64,000 nt of DNA, taken from contig OX345636.1 in assembly GCA_947044365.1 (NCBI GenBank), forward strand, positions 31,144,466 through 31,208,465, given 5' to 3'. The notes below the pieces were generated by a model. That model was not told the DNA's origin and made no database searches. It saw only the letters and a list, made by a program, of their open reading frames with translations. Of the stretch, positions 37,595 to 49,902 are shown one piece after another. The stretch comes from Petrosia ficiformis (lineage: Eukaryota > Porifera > Demospongiae > Haplosclerida > Petrosiidae). Numbering within the stretch: the first letter of the stretch is position 1; the number at the start of each line of letters is the position of its first letter. Position numbers and translations under genes: made by a program.

Positions 37595-38740
37595 GAGTAA
37601 TCTCTAATATATAGAAACATGTAGCTACATAAAAATATAACATGATTGCCATAAGAAAGGAACTGGTTTTTATAACAAAGTGATGTTCATGGCAACAGAG
37701 GCTTGCTCTATATACACATTTTCCAACCTTTTTCATTCCCTACCTATATATGAGTCCTTGGCTCTAGACCTTTGTCCTGAAACCCTAGCCATAAACTCTT
37801 GTCCCCAAACCCCGGTGCCCTTGCCCCAACTTCCAAGTCCTGAACCGTATTTCTAAAGCCTTATATAGCTCAATTGTTCATGAGTTAATTTGTAATATTT
37901 CTTCTGTTTGGTGCAATTTTAATGAATTTTTAATAAAATAAATATAATTTATAACACATATTTGTTTATGTTCACAAGTTTGTCTCATATATATAAAGGT
38001 TGTAATTTTATAATACGATGCTCAGAAAGGAAGTACGTGCCCACTTAATAGAATAAAGCACAATTCACTGTGTTTTGGATGTACCGAGCCCAAATTACAC
38101 TTAGTAATGAGGAATACTAATGTCGTGGCAGCATGTTTGCATTTGATCATACAAAAAGCCCTATGCTTTGCTGGATATTGCCGTGGGCACTTTCGATCAA
38201 GTGACTTTGAAGTAAGCTTAAGGCATTTCAAAAAATGTAAAACAGCATCATGATGTATGTGTGATGTATGCACTTGCTTTCTAGTGGGAGAGAAAGTGAT
38301 CTTCGAAGAATAAATGAAAAAGAAAGGTTTGCTTGCACACTGGGGTGATGCTGTGTTTGCAATATTTGCAAGATTAAGGTGAGTGTTAGATTATGTCCAG
38401 AAGTTGCAAAGCACCTTCATTTATTTGCAATTAAGTTATGATGTGTTGCTGAGCATCATCTCACACTAAGTATGCTTGATCAAGGTGAGTGTACTGTTTT
38501 AACGATTGTGAGAATAAGTTTGTGATCAAACTTTAAGGATTATATAATGAATAACCCACATTCGTGAAGTAATGTGCAGTCATTCATTTATGACCATTCG
38601 TATGCGCGTCATGTTAAAGGAATTAACAAAACCTGGATATGAAACATGGCGAATCACAGTAATCACGTATTTAAAACAGCATTGCAAAAATCTTCTTTTC
38701 AGAATTAAATTTTTAAAGCAGCATACAGAAACTACAAACT
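37595..38740. other. No gene recognised
   Basis: AT-rich, with a C-rich run of short direct motifs near 37740-37850 (CCTTGGCTC, CTTGTCC, CCTTGCCCC). Nothing coding could be supported. Confidence 0.4.
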
Positions 38741-38741
38741 T

Positions 38742-39810
38742 TTAAATACATTCATATTCTTTTTTGAGATCAAAGAGTTTGTGGTTTGGAGGTCTAGATT
38801 TTGTTAACCTTTTATACTTACTATTTCCACTATCATCCTTACCATACCAGTCATAATTAGCTACAAAATCATAGAGACAAAGAGTTTCAAGATTTATTGG
38901 TCTCTGAGGATAAGTAGGTGTGTATGACATTATCCTCAAATATGTTTTCAGGGTTAGGGTTTTCCTTTGCAATTTCTTGCAAAACTTTGTGGTCTTTTAA
39001 CCTATGATTTCTTCTATGAGACATAGATATGTCCATCCACTTTACAGTGTCTGACCTTTCACATTAGTGATCACTAAGTAATTGACCACACTCTCTTGAA
39101 TGTAAACAATGTATTCCAAAGCTCCAAAGACAGCTATAAACATTCATATTTTCACTTACTTTATGCCACATGTCTTGGATGTTACTTCTTTCTGCTTTAG
39201 TAACATAACCACTGACATAGTGTGCTAGGGCCAATGATGATTCAGCTACAAATATATATATTAGCCTGCCAGAGCATTAATATTAGAGTGTAGTAATCAT
39301 TGACTCTAATCTCTAATTCCTTTAAGTACATATATTTTTTGCTGGCAATTAAGACTATGCTCTATACACTTTATTATAGTGCTTTCACCAACCTGGCAAG
39401 GGAACCCAAATCTGCATCTGGTAACGAAAGTACTGCTCCACTTACTTTTTGTTTGCAATATGCATTACATTTGTGCATTTGATATCTAGTGACCAATCTG
39501 TGTAAGTCAGGATTGGTTTTCTTATCAAGAATATGACAAGTAACCTTTTTCTGAATCCAAGATAATATTTCATCTGGATTATCCTGACCAATAACTGGTG
39601 CATCCCTTATCCACAGTAGAAATGATCTACTGTACCAAAAACTGCACCTTTCATTATAACAGTGTGAAAAAAGGCATGAAATTTTAATGAAAACATTCTA
39701 GAGACCAATATTGGGTCTTCAGTACAGAGTTTACAAGTATCATAGCTAAAGGAGACTTTGTTTATTTTTCTTAGGTTGGTGGTGTATATAGTTTTCTGAA
39801 CAATGGACAT
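38742..39810 (-). pseudogene. Helitron Rep/helicase-type protein fragment
   Basis: Read on the minus strand from 39810 the pieces are EDPILVSRMFSLKFHAFFHT, GTVDHFY, LWIRDAPVIGQDNPDEIL, LVTRYQMHKCNAYCKQK, ALAHYVSGYVTKAE, LWSFGIHCLHSRECGQLLSD, ENIFEDNVIHT and YPQRPINLETLCLYDFV. This order is that of the Helitron replication-initiator region. The rolling-circle HUH segment expected between VDHFY and LWIRDAP is missing, and the frame shifts there. Further frame changes occur near 38930, 39060 and 39290-39480. The helicase half is absent. Confidence 0.82.
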
Positions 39811-39959
39811 TATAATTATTGTGATCTACTATTGTTCTGTTATTGTAATATTGTGCAGTATGTTTCTACATTTACACCCAATATGACTCCTATCGAATAA
39901 TATACATTTTCAGTTCATAAATGTTTTTTGAGATATCGGAAATAATAGAAGCTTTTTAA

Positions 39960-40380
39960 GTTATCACAAAATTGGCGACAAGGATGGCTCTTTTAGGAAT
40001 ATTGCAACATTTGAAAGTTACAGGGAAGATTGGACACAATACATAGAGAGATTGGATTATTTCTTTCAAGCTAATGGAATAACAGCTGCTTATAGGAAGT
40101 GAGCTATATTTCTGACTATCATAGGTCCAGAAGCGGACAAGATATAAAGGAATGTAATTACTCCAGCAAAGATAGGAGATTTGTTGTTATATACAGAGCT
40201 AGTTGCATCAATGCAGTTGTACTATAGTCCCAGACTATTGAGATCGTACAGCGTTTTAAAATTAATAGTCGGTTCGACGGTTTCGTCTTCCAAGGAAGTC
40301 ATCTACATACAATGAAGAGCAGAAGTTTGTAACTTTGAAGGAACTCTAGAGGTGATCCTGAGAGACGGATTAGTGTGAGG
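39960..40380 (+). pseudogene. Ty3-type gag remnant
   Basis: ATTGGCGACAAGGATGG at 39971 resembles the start of the internal region of a Ty3-type element. It is followed by YREDWTQYIERLDYFF, AIFLTIIGPEA and TELVASMQLYYSP, interrupted by stops. The framework matches the gag start of the 34282 element only loosely, so this is a different family. No LTR pair was found. Confidence 0.65.
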
Positions 40381-40437
40381 AATGAAGGTGAAGACTCAGG
40401 TGTTATAGATGTGGAAGGAGCAACCATTAACATCTCT

Positions 40438-41239
40438 GAAAGGACGTCAAATCATGTTACTATAAGCCCAAACACAACCATAGACTGCAAAAAATATCCA
40501 TTTTATTGGTTAGTACAGTTGCATGGAATAGACGATGTTGTAACTAAGTTTGTGATGTTATGATGACAAAATGTACACCAAGTATTCAATTACAATTAGG
40601 ACAATGTATTTAGGGTATAAGATGTATGTATTCAGAATAACCAACTCATTTTGAAATCCTTGCTATTAACTGTACTAACCACGTGTACTACGTTAAATAG
40701 TTGTTTGAACTATTTTTTTGCGGTGTACTCAATGTGGCTGAAAGTAGATTAGGAGCTCGCTCATGAAAGAGGGACTTATACATACTTCAATTTTGTACGG
40801 TGGCTGAGAAAGGACGTCAAATCATGTTACTATAAGCCCAAACACATTGCTCCTGGTGATTCACAGCGGAGGAGACAACATCGTCTAACTAGGAGGGTTT
40901 ATCACAAGTATAATGATAGTTTATTGGTTTATTGGTTAGTACAGTTGCATGGAATAGACGATGTTGTAACTAAGTTTGTGATGTTATGATGACAAAATGT
41001 ACACCAAGTATTCAATTACAATTAGGACAATGTATTTAGGGTATAAGATGTATGTATTCAGAATAACCAATTCATTTTGAAATCCTTGCTATTAACTGTA
41101 CTAACCACGTGTACTACGTTAAATAGTTGTTTGAAATATTTTTTTGCGGTGTACTCAATGTGGCTGAAAGTAGATTAGGAGCTCGCTCATGAAAGAGGGA
41201 CTTATACATACTTCAATTTTGTACGGTGGCTGAGAAGGG
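40438..41239. repeat. Tandem duplication with a transplanted 79-bp patch
   Basis: Copy 1 (40438-40808) and copy 2 (40808-41239) share their first 38 bases and everything from ATTGGTTAGTACAG (40504 and 40930) to GGTGGCTGAGAA. Between these, copy 1 has the left end of a MITE, while copy 2 has 79 bases (40846-40924) identical to 41817-41895 in the integrase gene. Confidence 0.85.
40483..40725. mobile_element. ACTGCAAAAA-type MITE (intact copy of the pair)
   Basis: Starts GACTGCAAAAAATATCC and ends TTTTTTTGCGGTG. Related in ends and interior (ATTGGTTAGTACAGTTGCA) to 60838-61272. A left-truncated copy lies at 40929-41151. Confidence 0.65.
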
Positions 41240-41378
41240 CTGTCAACTTTCATTTATAGCCGTTTCTAAACTTCATCATTTCCATCTTTGCACATTTCCA
41301 TTTAACATTACTACATTATTTGTGTATACTACAAATGTTTTGTGTATATGATGTATATGCAGCAGCACTAGAGCAGGA

Positions 41379-42015
41379 ATGCTTTATTTGTTGTTTATTC
41401 TCAGTAACTCATCTCCTGTATATGGAGCCGACAGGGAACATCTTATAATTCAATATTTTTGGTGTGGATATGCCTACAGTCTAACAATATCCTTTTTGTA
41501 CTTCGTGCATGGAATATCTGTGTCTCTATGCCAGCTGAAAAGGATATTGAAATGCCTAAATCTTGGAAGACGTCGTAAGATTGATGGTAACATGGTCAGA
41601 CAAACAACTTTACTGATAAGGATGAGTATAGTTTTTGATATTATTTGTACAAGCGTTTTAACAATGTGGTGTTAGTCTCCTAGGATATAGAAGTCTATGG
41701 AGACGTCTTCAAAATCGGCATGGAGTTTATGTAACGAGGTACATGTGACATTATTCACTGTAGTATATAATAACTACCATAATTACAGAGACCTTGTTGT
41801 GTGGCTCCTGGCAGACATTGCTCCTGGTGATTCACAGCGGAGGAGACAACATCGTCTAACTAGGAGGGTTTATCACAAGTATAATGATAGTTTATCCATA
41901 AATTTTGCAGACTCGATATATTTTTCCAAAAGGGTCCCAATTATGTGTGGCATGCTGATGGGATGGATAAACTTAAACCATATGGATTTGCTGTTCATGT
42001 GCAATGATGAGTAGC
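41379..42015 (+). pseudogene. Integrase-core transposase, frameshifted
   Basis: In order over three frames: LIIQYFWCGYAYSLTISFL and LKRILKCLNLGRRRK (helix-turn-helix type N-terminus), LGYRSLWRRLQNRHGVYVTR (41680-41742), GDSQRRRQHRLTRRVYH, and GPNYVWHADGMDKLKPYGFA (to about 41995). The pattern matches animal TE proteins with an integrase core where WHxDG supplies the first catalytic Asp. The frame ends at a TGA soon after AVHVQ, before the remaining catalytic residues. Stops at 41673-41675 and frame changes near 41680, 41745 and 41930 show it is inactive. It would act on the TIRs of 41217-43934. Confidence 0.75.
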
Positions 42016-42279
42016 ACTACCTTCAATAATGAACTCAAATTCTTTGGTATTGCTATCACGGACAAGCACCTGACACTTATAAATTCCACACTGGGTTGTG
42101 TACAAAATAGGATTGCATTCATTGCTCAAAGAACATTGGTTACAATACCACTAGTATTGTGATATAGAATGATAGCCACCCTTTACAATACACACCAAAA
42201 CAGTCACATTCTCTCCTGGGCAGCAATAGCCTCCAGTCCATACATCAAATACACTATCTAAAAATTTGCATATCAATGA

Positions 42280-43692
42280 TTATATACCAGGTTTTGGTTC
42301 CATGTATACAACATTGCCATTATGAAAATCACAAGACTCAACCAGCATTATTTCACCTCCTATACAAATATGATTTATATACAATTAATTGTTGTTTAAG
42401 ACAATGAATCTTACCTATTATCCTTTCAACTCCTGCAAAACAAAAATCATCCATATCAAGAGAAAGGACACCCTTGCATGAGCGATTCTCTTCTTCACAA
42501 TGAAACCTCAGGTCTAAATCATCTGTCTGAGATAATGCTTGTTGTTGGTTAAGAGTAACACAAATCCAATTCTCTCGATATAGGCTCTTTTTTTCTCATG
42601 ATGAACATTGGTTCAAATGGTTTCCATACTATATTTAAAAGTAACAATTAGCAATCGGTCAATAAAAAAATCATAACACTATTAGGTATAAAATTTGCTG
42701 CTACAATAAATTCCTCTATTTAGAAACATATTTCATTATAAATGTTATATTCCTGAAATGCTTCAAAATAGAAATGAATAAATTTATAAATTGGCATCTA
42801 AAAAATATCTCAAAATAGAAACATGTATATTTATAAATGTTATATGCCAGAAATAGTTCTAGGTAGAAATCAATACAAGTAAAACTATACGATTTGAGAA
42901 ATGCCTCAAATAGAAACAAACAATACAATATAATGTGTCTTCAAAATATATATAAGAAAGGTGAGTGTGTTAAAAAAAACATCCATGTACCTATATATAC
43001 TGAAAGTTCTACCTGTGGAAATATTTAGACCATCCCTAACAGACTCTGCATGAATGTAAAATTATTGTTTACTGTACATGTACAAAAGCAATTTGTAGTA
43101 GATACCTTTCTCTTTCTTAACACAAAAAAAACGTGCTTTTGAAGGGAACTTCATCCCACTGAGCGTTATGTACTTCTCCAGTGTCCAATCACATTCCCGT
43201 GCTGTTTGTCCTGTTCCTTTCACTTCTACTTCAATTTTGTCTGTATTCCAAATAGCAACACCTCTACTATCAGCAATGTAAAAATCATTACTCTCTTGCT
43301 CTTCCTCAGAGAATAATTCTTGCACACATTTAGTAAGCATATGATGATATGTACAATCACTCCTCATTAGAACATTTTTTAGTTTTCCTCCTATAACATG
43401 AATCCCTTTGCCTCTTCTATAACAGTGGTACATCATTCCAACAGGTATCTATTACATACAGTATTTTGATAAATTGTAGGAACATACTCATTACATATAT
43501 CTAGCTATATATAATTATTATAGCTATAATTATATTATAATATATATAATTAATAGTTATTTAAAGGATAAGGTTAGTATATATATACAAGTAATTACCA
43601 TTAGCTGCGAGTCTAAGCCATCATCAATTGTTTTTTTGCTGTTCTCCTCAGCATAGTCTTCCTCTTGGCATTTGCTATGCATCACTCGATTG
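42280..43692 (-). CDS. Four-exon gene of unknown function inside the TIR element
   Basis: Minus exons 43692-43599, 43448-43106, 42628-42415 and 42359-42280 (TAA) have GT/AG borders and join in phase 0, 1, 1. Segments: CQEEDYAEENSKKTIDDG, IPVGMMYHCYRRGKGIHV, LFSEEEQESNDFYIADSRGV, AIWNTDKIEVEVKGTG, LDLRFHCEEENRSCKG, GGEIMLVESCDFHNGN. An upstream Met at 43830 (MLCSIDSESEETC) may be the start, but its splice phase is unresolved. One frame shift is needed in a seven-T run at 42589-42595 (coding strand A7). I do not recognise the family. It may be a second transposon gene or captured host sequence; the regular splicing suggests it was coding recently. Confidence 0.55.
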
Positions 43693-44269
43693 CTAAGGAA
43701 AAAAAATATATATACAAATAAATGTCATTTTATTCCACAGGATGATCAAACTAGCATTGGTAGTGGAAGTGCTTCCACTGCTAGTCGCAATACAGGTCTC
43801 TTCGCTCTCTGAATCAATTGAACAAAGCATACAAGTGTTTCAGCCACACCCTACCTAAAACCGAAGAAGGAAATGATACGATTTAGAAACGGCTGTAAAT
43901 GAAAATCGGTGGCCCTTCTCGGACACCGTACAAAACCTGCACCTTTTCCTAGTACTTCTCGAGTGCATACTTACTATTATTGTCTCGAAGTGTATTACTG
44001 CTCATCGAATACAATGTCTGGACGATTTTACGAAGGAACACCTGGTGCTTCCAGACAAAATACTACACCCACATCTAGACATTCAGCTTCTAAAAGCTCA
44101 GATACAGGAAGTAGTATACCCGTAATACAGGAGCAAGACAGAGTTCTTAAAAAGTTGTTGGCATTGGCAGAAAAGCAACAGGAGGAACTATCAGCAATTA
44201 AGCAAAATCAAGAATCACAAGCTCATCAAATTTCTGAACTGACAGCAAAAGTAGCAAGAGTATAGGGAA

Positions 44270-45180
44270 TGGTAACTGAATGTGTCACCACCAGTAAAGG
44301 TAGCAAGAAGGTGCCAAAGAAAGTTCTGGTTTGTTGTGCCACACATACATGATTTCCACGATGGGGAGGCTCATACAATTTATAAAGAAACATATAGCAA
44401 TCATTAAATGAGCTTACACTTGTATATATAGTAGTTTTTCCACATATTATAGAACAGTCAAACCATTTAGTGGGATAATCCTCCCCTAAATTCTTAAATC
44501 ATTTATGCATAAAGCACTAATGTTTGTTTACTTTCGTCAAATATAATCGGTTTTCCCCCAAATTTATATAGAAACTGTAATATAGCATCATCATAATAAT
44601 AATCATTTTCATTACGCAAAAGTAAAAGAATGTTTGAAGACTTTAATTTTGATGAAAGGTTAAATCTAATCACTGTCTGTTGATATTTCCTTAATATATA
44701 TATCTTAATTTTATAGATATAACTCAACTCAAAATTGTCAAATATTGACAAGATCAAAAAAAGAAATTTTGCCTCTACGATTTGAGAAGCACGATGTGCA
44801 CCGTACGTTATTATGATAATTTTTCATTATAATTAACTATGCATAAAATCATGATTTGCTTATAACTGTGGTTTCATGTTACTGCATATTAGTAGCCATT
44901 CACAGGCATTTTGAATCCAAAAAAGAGCTTATCGAGAGGATAAGTCTGACAAAACTTCACAAAAAAGAAGATCCTGTGCACTCAAACATCTTGTAGGTAG
45001 TGCAGAATGAATTGCAAATAGGGTTTTAACATAACATTGTAAAGAGAAATATTATTTTGGTGTGTAATTACATGTGTACATCTATAGTATAATATGTCAT
45101 GTATATATAATTCGGCAGTGAATTCAAAATCATTATAATAATTATTTTAATAATTACTGAACTTGAAGTGTTTATATATA
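44270..45180. other. Probable intron, nothing recognised
   Basis: AT-rich sequence with no exon or repeat that I can support. Confidence 0.4.
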
Positions 45181-45188
45181 TGCATGCA

Positions 45189-45600
45189 GGGTGTTTGTAA
45201 AACCTGGACTCTGGACTGGACTGGACTGGACTGGACTAGACTCGGATCAACTATAATATTCGCCACCTCATTAATTATGCACGGTAGGTGTGGCAGGTGG
45301 CTCACCGGATTCGCGCATCCAACTTCTCTATTGTACTGATGGGGACCCTACCGATAGAAAGCTAACCCTAGGATGTACGACCAAGGGACCCTATTTCCTG
45401 GGTTTTACATTTCTCCTCGACCTATTTCCTGGGTTTTACGTTAAACGGGTTAGTACAAACACCAGATCTTCATCGCTTGATATAATTATTATTTCATCAT
45501 CCACCATCGTGGTACAGCCGATTCACGTGGTTTTAGTTAATTAATTGACAGTTACCAGTCCAGTCCAGTCCAGTCCAGAGTCCAGGTTTTACAAACACCC
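45189..45600. mobile_element. TIR element with GGACT tandem repeats in its ends
   Basis: Ends start GGGTGTTTGTAAAACCTGGA and are inverted over about 40 bp. Each end contains a run of GGACT units (CTGGACTGGACTGGACT). The flanks are TGCATGCA on both sides (45181-45188 and 45601-45608), an 8-bp duplication, though its palindromic nature leaves the exact border uncertain. The interior is relatively GC-rich and has a repeated CCTATTTCCTGGGTTTTAC at about 45390 and 45420. No transposase. Confidence 0.85.
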
Positions 45601-46879
45601 TGCATGCATGGTTATAGATTGTGTGTAATTAAGTTAAGCAGAAAAGTTTGAAAGAAAATGTATACGTATGCATGAATGTTTCTGTCTTATAGTCTTTTGA
45701 CCGAAGATCAAAATGTGTGAAGGCAAATGAAGCTGAGTTATGGAAGCAACTGAAGTCACGCTCTGATGGTAATTATGTGTATGCATAATGTATGCTACAG
45801 AATAATTATTACTATCATCCTGATAATATGATTTGTAACTATATAATATACATTTTATGTATGACTATAGATTTGACAGCTTTCATTCATAAACTAGCGC
45901 CACAAACGAAAAAGAAAATCACCATGGATATGCAAAAAAAAGACAATTATTGCTTCTCCATCCAGGAGAAAACCACCCACAAATTGTCCAGATGCATTTT
46001 TACAATGCATAGATCTAGTAGAGGAAGATGATATCGATGACATGGAAATTGGAGCTAATACTGATATTAGTGATCATGATGAAGGAATATTAGTGAGAGC
46101 AGTGGTGATTTTGACATAAGCAGTTTACTTAGTAAATAGCTAGAACAGGACAGTTAACGCTTATTGGAAGTTTTTTTTCTTGTTGGTGATTTATCAATCC
46201 ACGTACAAATATCAAATGCATTACAGCTTTGAATGAAAATCATGATATGTGCATACATGTGGTTAAATAATCGAAACGTATGCTATCTACTCTACATCAC
46301 TGATGAGATAAATATTGCTAACTGCACACCAAAGAGAATAAATTCAACCGCTCAATTTGGCTGCCCTAAATTGATAAGTGCATAACGCAGGGGTTGTGTT
46401 TGTGGTCATATTGCATATCACCAATCACCAAAGCTGACTTTTTAGAATTTGAACATTGCTCATCTGTTTTAATGTGTGTTATTTGTTAAAAAAATTTCAA
46501 CTAGTAAGGTTTTTTTTAATTCATGGTTGGTTTGTTTCTTTATCATAAATCCTTTTCCTACCTGTACACTTTAAAATGTGCCGTCCACTCTTTCTAAGCG
46601 TTCTGTAGTAATTTTTGATCTGGTTCTGCTTGTGCTATAACTTACAATTATGAAATACTTTTGATGTTTGTAATCATGGTGTGGTAAAATTCAAAACATG
46701 GTGCAACTTTTGTTAGAGCAATAACTAGTTGTTTTCTCTTTCTTTATTATTACACACATGGGAGACATATTGTGGCTGTTTTCCATTGCGTTGAGGGAGA
46801 TCTTACAGAACAAGTGCCCATGTTGTTATATTCGTAAACCATTTTGGGTTATGTATTTCTGTTGCTTGTAGAATATAAA

Positions 46880-49520
46880 TTGTTAGTCTACTTTAATGAT
46901 GTTTGCTATCATTGAGCTGTATGTAGTTTGGCAGGTTTCTATAGCAATTTTTGAACAGTTTAACTGAGATTAAACAGCAAGTTGCTTTCATAAGGTCCTG
47001 TTCTGAATGAAATATAGACTGAAATTAAATTAGCAGGGTTTTTTGGTTAAATTTTCTGAACTAGAAGTATATTTCTGTCAATGAACTATTTTCTAAGATT
47101 AGCTTTATAACACTTGAAAACAGAGTGGGTGGTATGACGGGCCATAATTAGAACCCAAGTACTTTATTGTCTTTTGATGATTGCTTATAATAATATGATG
47201 TGGTGAGGATAAACAAAGACTCAATAGAGTCCATCCTTGGCATGTTGTATATACTTACTCAACACCTGATATACATGTGTATCAATGGGCAATGTGTGAA
47301 TGTGATGTTCATTGACATATGTAGTACATGTGCAAATTGGAAAAAATGCTTTATATTTCATAAAACATAGCCTATATAATTATGAATGCAATATAGTACA
47401 TATTATAGGTGCATTAATTAATGTCATTGTATTGATTACAATCTGCTATTCACTGGTGTGGAAATAGCCAGTCATGCAGGACATTGTCCGATAAATCTAG
47501 TAAATGTCCGGTAAATTTAAACTAAGCTGTATACAAAGTATATGGAGAGCAGGACAAGAGTGTTGAAAATAGCCCAAAATGTCCGGCAGTTGGCTCACTA
47601 TTTCCACACCCTGCTGCCATTGGTTGTCAGTTATCTACAATTTATTTGGTAGATATGACAATATAAAAATGCTCAAAACATGTACAAGTACGTACCCATA
47701 CCCTCAATAAACATGTCTAGAACACTAATTAATTAATCTTAGTGTATAGCTATAGTCCGATTTTCATGGAGATTTTAAAGTTTAACATAAATAAATTAAA
47801 AACCATAAACCGAATTAGTTGCTGAATCTGTGTATCTGTTCATGTGATTTGTGGTTTTTAATTTATTCATATTAAACACATACAAACTCCATTATACACA
47901 CTGTAAGGATTAAATGACAATTGGAAAATCTGACAATAGCGATACGCTAAATATTCTATGTAGACATGTTTATTGAGTGTATGTGTACATGTTTTGACCA
48001 TTTTTAAGTTATCATATCTACCAAATAACCAAAATGGCTACACGTAATCAAAAACATATGAACTCAGCACCTAAAAGTACACAAATGCACCATGTAACAC
48101 ATTCATGTGATTTGTGGTTTTTAATTTATTCACGTTAAACTCATACAAACTCCATTATACACAGTAACGATTTAATGACAATTGGAAAATCTGACAATAG
48201 CGATACACTAAATATTCTATATAGACATGTTTATTGAGTGTATGTGTACATGTTTTAACCATTTTTAAGTTATCAAATAACCATTAGGCCCTCAAAGGTC
48301 AATTGGACAAAAAAAATATCTTGTAATCGAAAAAATTCCCAAAAATATGAACTCAGCACCTAAAAGTACACATTCATATCATTTGTGGTTTTCATTTTCA
48401 ACTTTTTGAATTCAAAGAGAAAAAAATGAACTTTCAGAGTAATGTTTTCACCCATCTCATAGTTAATTCACCATTGTCAAATGAAAATGTAGCGATACAC
48501 AAATATTCTATGTAGACATGTTTATTGAGTGTATGTGTACATATTTTGATCATTTTTAGGTCATCATATCTATCAAATAACCATTAGGCCAATAGGACAA
48601 AAACAAAGATAAATGACTGTAACTAGAAAATGGCCGAAAAGTTTGACTCAGAACAACACTATTTCAGTATTTTATTTAAGACAATTTCTAATGTGCTTTT
48701 TACTACTTTCAAGGTCATTGTAGCTGTTGAACACACATGGCAATTTCATCCCATGTATGAGGTGTTGAGTAAGTATATACAACATGTCAAGGATGGACTC
48801 TATTGAGTCTTTGTTCATCCTCACCACATCATATGCACACTCATCACAAAGGAATAAACTACTTGGGTTCTAGTTTTTCCCTACATTCTGATAAATATAA
48901 TAATATCTCAGAGCTAGTTTCGTCCGTCCTTAAGATACCATGACGACATTTCAAACAGCAGTAATGTAATTCATTACCTCATATAGTATACATCTAAAAG
49001 GACTACTGGTCTGTATGTTTGACAAAAATTGTTTCCTGTCATACCACCCACTCTGTCTTCAAGTCTTATGAAGCTAACCTTAGAAAATAGTTCTTTAATT
49101 AACAGAAGTATACTTCTACAATGTAGTTCTGAAAATCTAAAAAATAGCAAATTATTTTAACGATTACAGTCTATATTCACATTATAAAAGCAATTTGCTG
49201 TTTCTGTTGCTATAAAAACCTGCAAAACTAAAGTCTATTCACATTCACGATGGATTCAAACTAATGATGTGATGATATGTAATGCAGTGTATAGTATAAT
49301 GTCATAAGCATGAGTATACTGTAACTCTAGATTTATAATGGAGCAATGGTGTGAAATTTGACAAACACAAAAAAGAACGGGAAGGATAATTATATAAAAA
49401 TGGTACAGATTGTTCGTCATTTCAAAATAAAGTTATGAACATATTTCTGAGGACAAGGTGAATGTGAATGACCTTTACATATAGCTCAATGATAGCAAAC
49501 ATCTTTAAAGTAAACTAACA
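46880..49520. repeat. Long inverted repeat with triplicated spacer
   Basis: Left arm about 46880-47275 and right arm about 48757-49520 are inverted and diverged with indels; the best-kept blocks are at 47213-47270 against 48761-48815 and 46880-46915 against 49483-49520. The spacer holds three diverged direct copies of a 260-290-bp unit (AATATTCTATGTAGACATG near 47950, 48213 and 48502), with part of it inverted again at about 47640-47720. Flanking sequence at 46326-46368 and 49787-49832 is similar but in direct orientation. No coding. Confidence 0.75.
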
Positions 49521-49902
49521 ATGGATATTCTGCCTACATGTACGTCAATGACGATCAAGTGGTCAGGTAGATGTAAAAGGATCATGCTGATAGAACAGCA
49601 TTTCTATATACAGGACACACACAACCTATGTTGTTTACATATTAACAAGGTCCTGTTCTTTGAGCATGATTCGATGTGAAAATTAACTATAATTATGGCT
49701 TGATAGGGATTAGTTTGATGAGGTGATGAAGTGTATAACAAGTCAGTATATAACATACATGAAGTATACATACCTTAGTAGTAACCACCAAACAGAATAA
49801 TTTTAGCCACTCAGCTTGGCTGTCTTTTAAAGCACTCTTTTCAATCATGGAACTTCAGTCCACCATTCATATTCTATCAGTACATGAATGCCTGATCCAA
49901 AC

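Larger units (their letters stand above)
41217..43934. mobile_element. TIR transposon with integrase-core gene and a second, unknown gene
   Basis: Left end 41217-41284 and the reverse complement of 43868-43934 align from TTTTGTACGGTG through GAGAAGGGC, then TTTCATTTA.AGCCGTTTCT and ATCATTTCC. The pair encloses a degenerate integrase-core transposase gene on the plus strand and a four-exon gene on the minus strand, arranged tail to tail. No target duplication is visible; the left flank has been rearranged. The IS3EU-type eukaryotic elements are one possible home for an integrase of this kind, but I am not sure. Confidence 0.7.
44013..46135 (+). pseudogene. Unidentified multi-exon gene with N-terminal coiled coil
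   Basis: A Met at 44013 opens MSGRFYEGTPGASRQN, a Ser/Thr-rich stretch, then a heptad-like segment with VLKKLLALAEKQQEELSAIK and HQISELTAKVARV, stopped by TAG at 44263-44265 with open sequence continuing. Possible later exons are 45691-45769 (after TTATAG, before GTAATT) and 45871-46135, the latter acidic (IDLVEEDDIDDMEIG) in one frame. Frames disagree, so the model is weak. The intron holds the TIR element at 45189. It may be a gag-like or transposon protein. Confidence 0.35.

Noticed and set aside
42991..43012. 22-nt micro-exon in the minus-strand gene
   Set aside because: It has AG/GT borders, but including it puts the next exon out of frame with an immediate stop, while skipping it joins the exons in phase.
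46326..49832. Extension of the long inverted repeat to these outer bounds
   Set aside because: The outermost similar segments (46326-46368 and 49787-49832) are in direct, not inverted, orientation.
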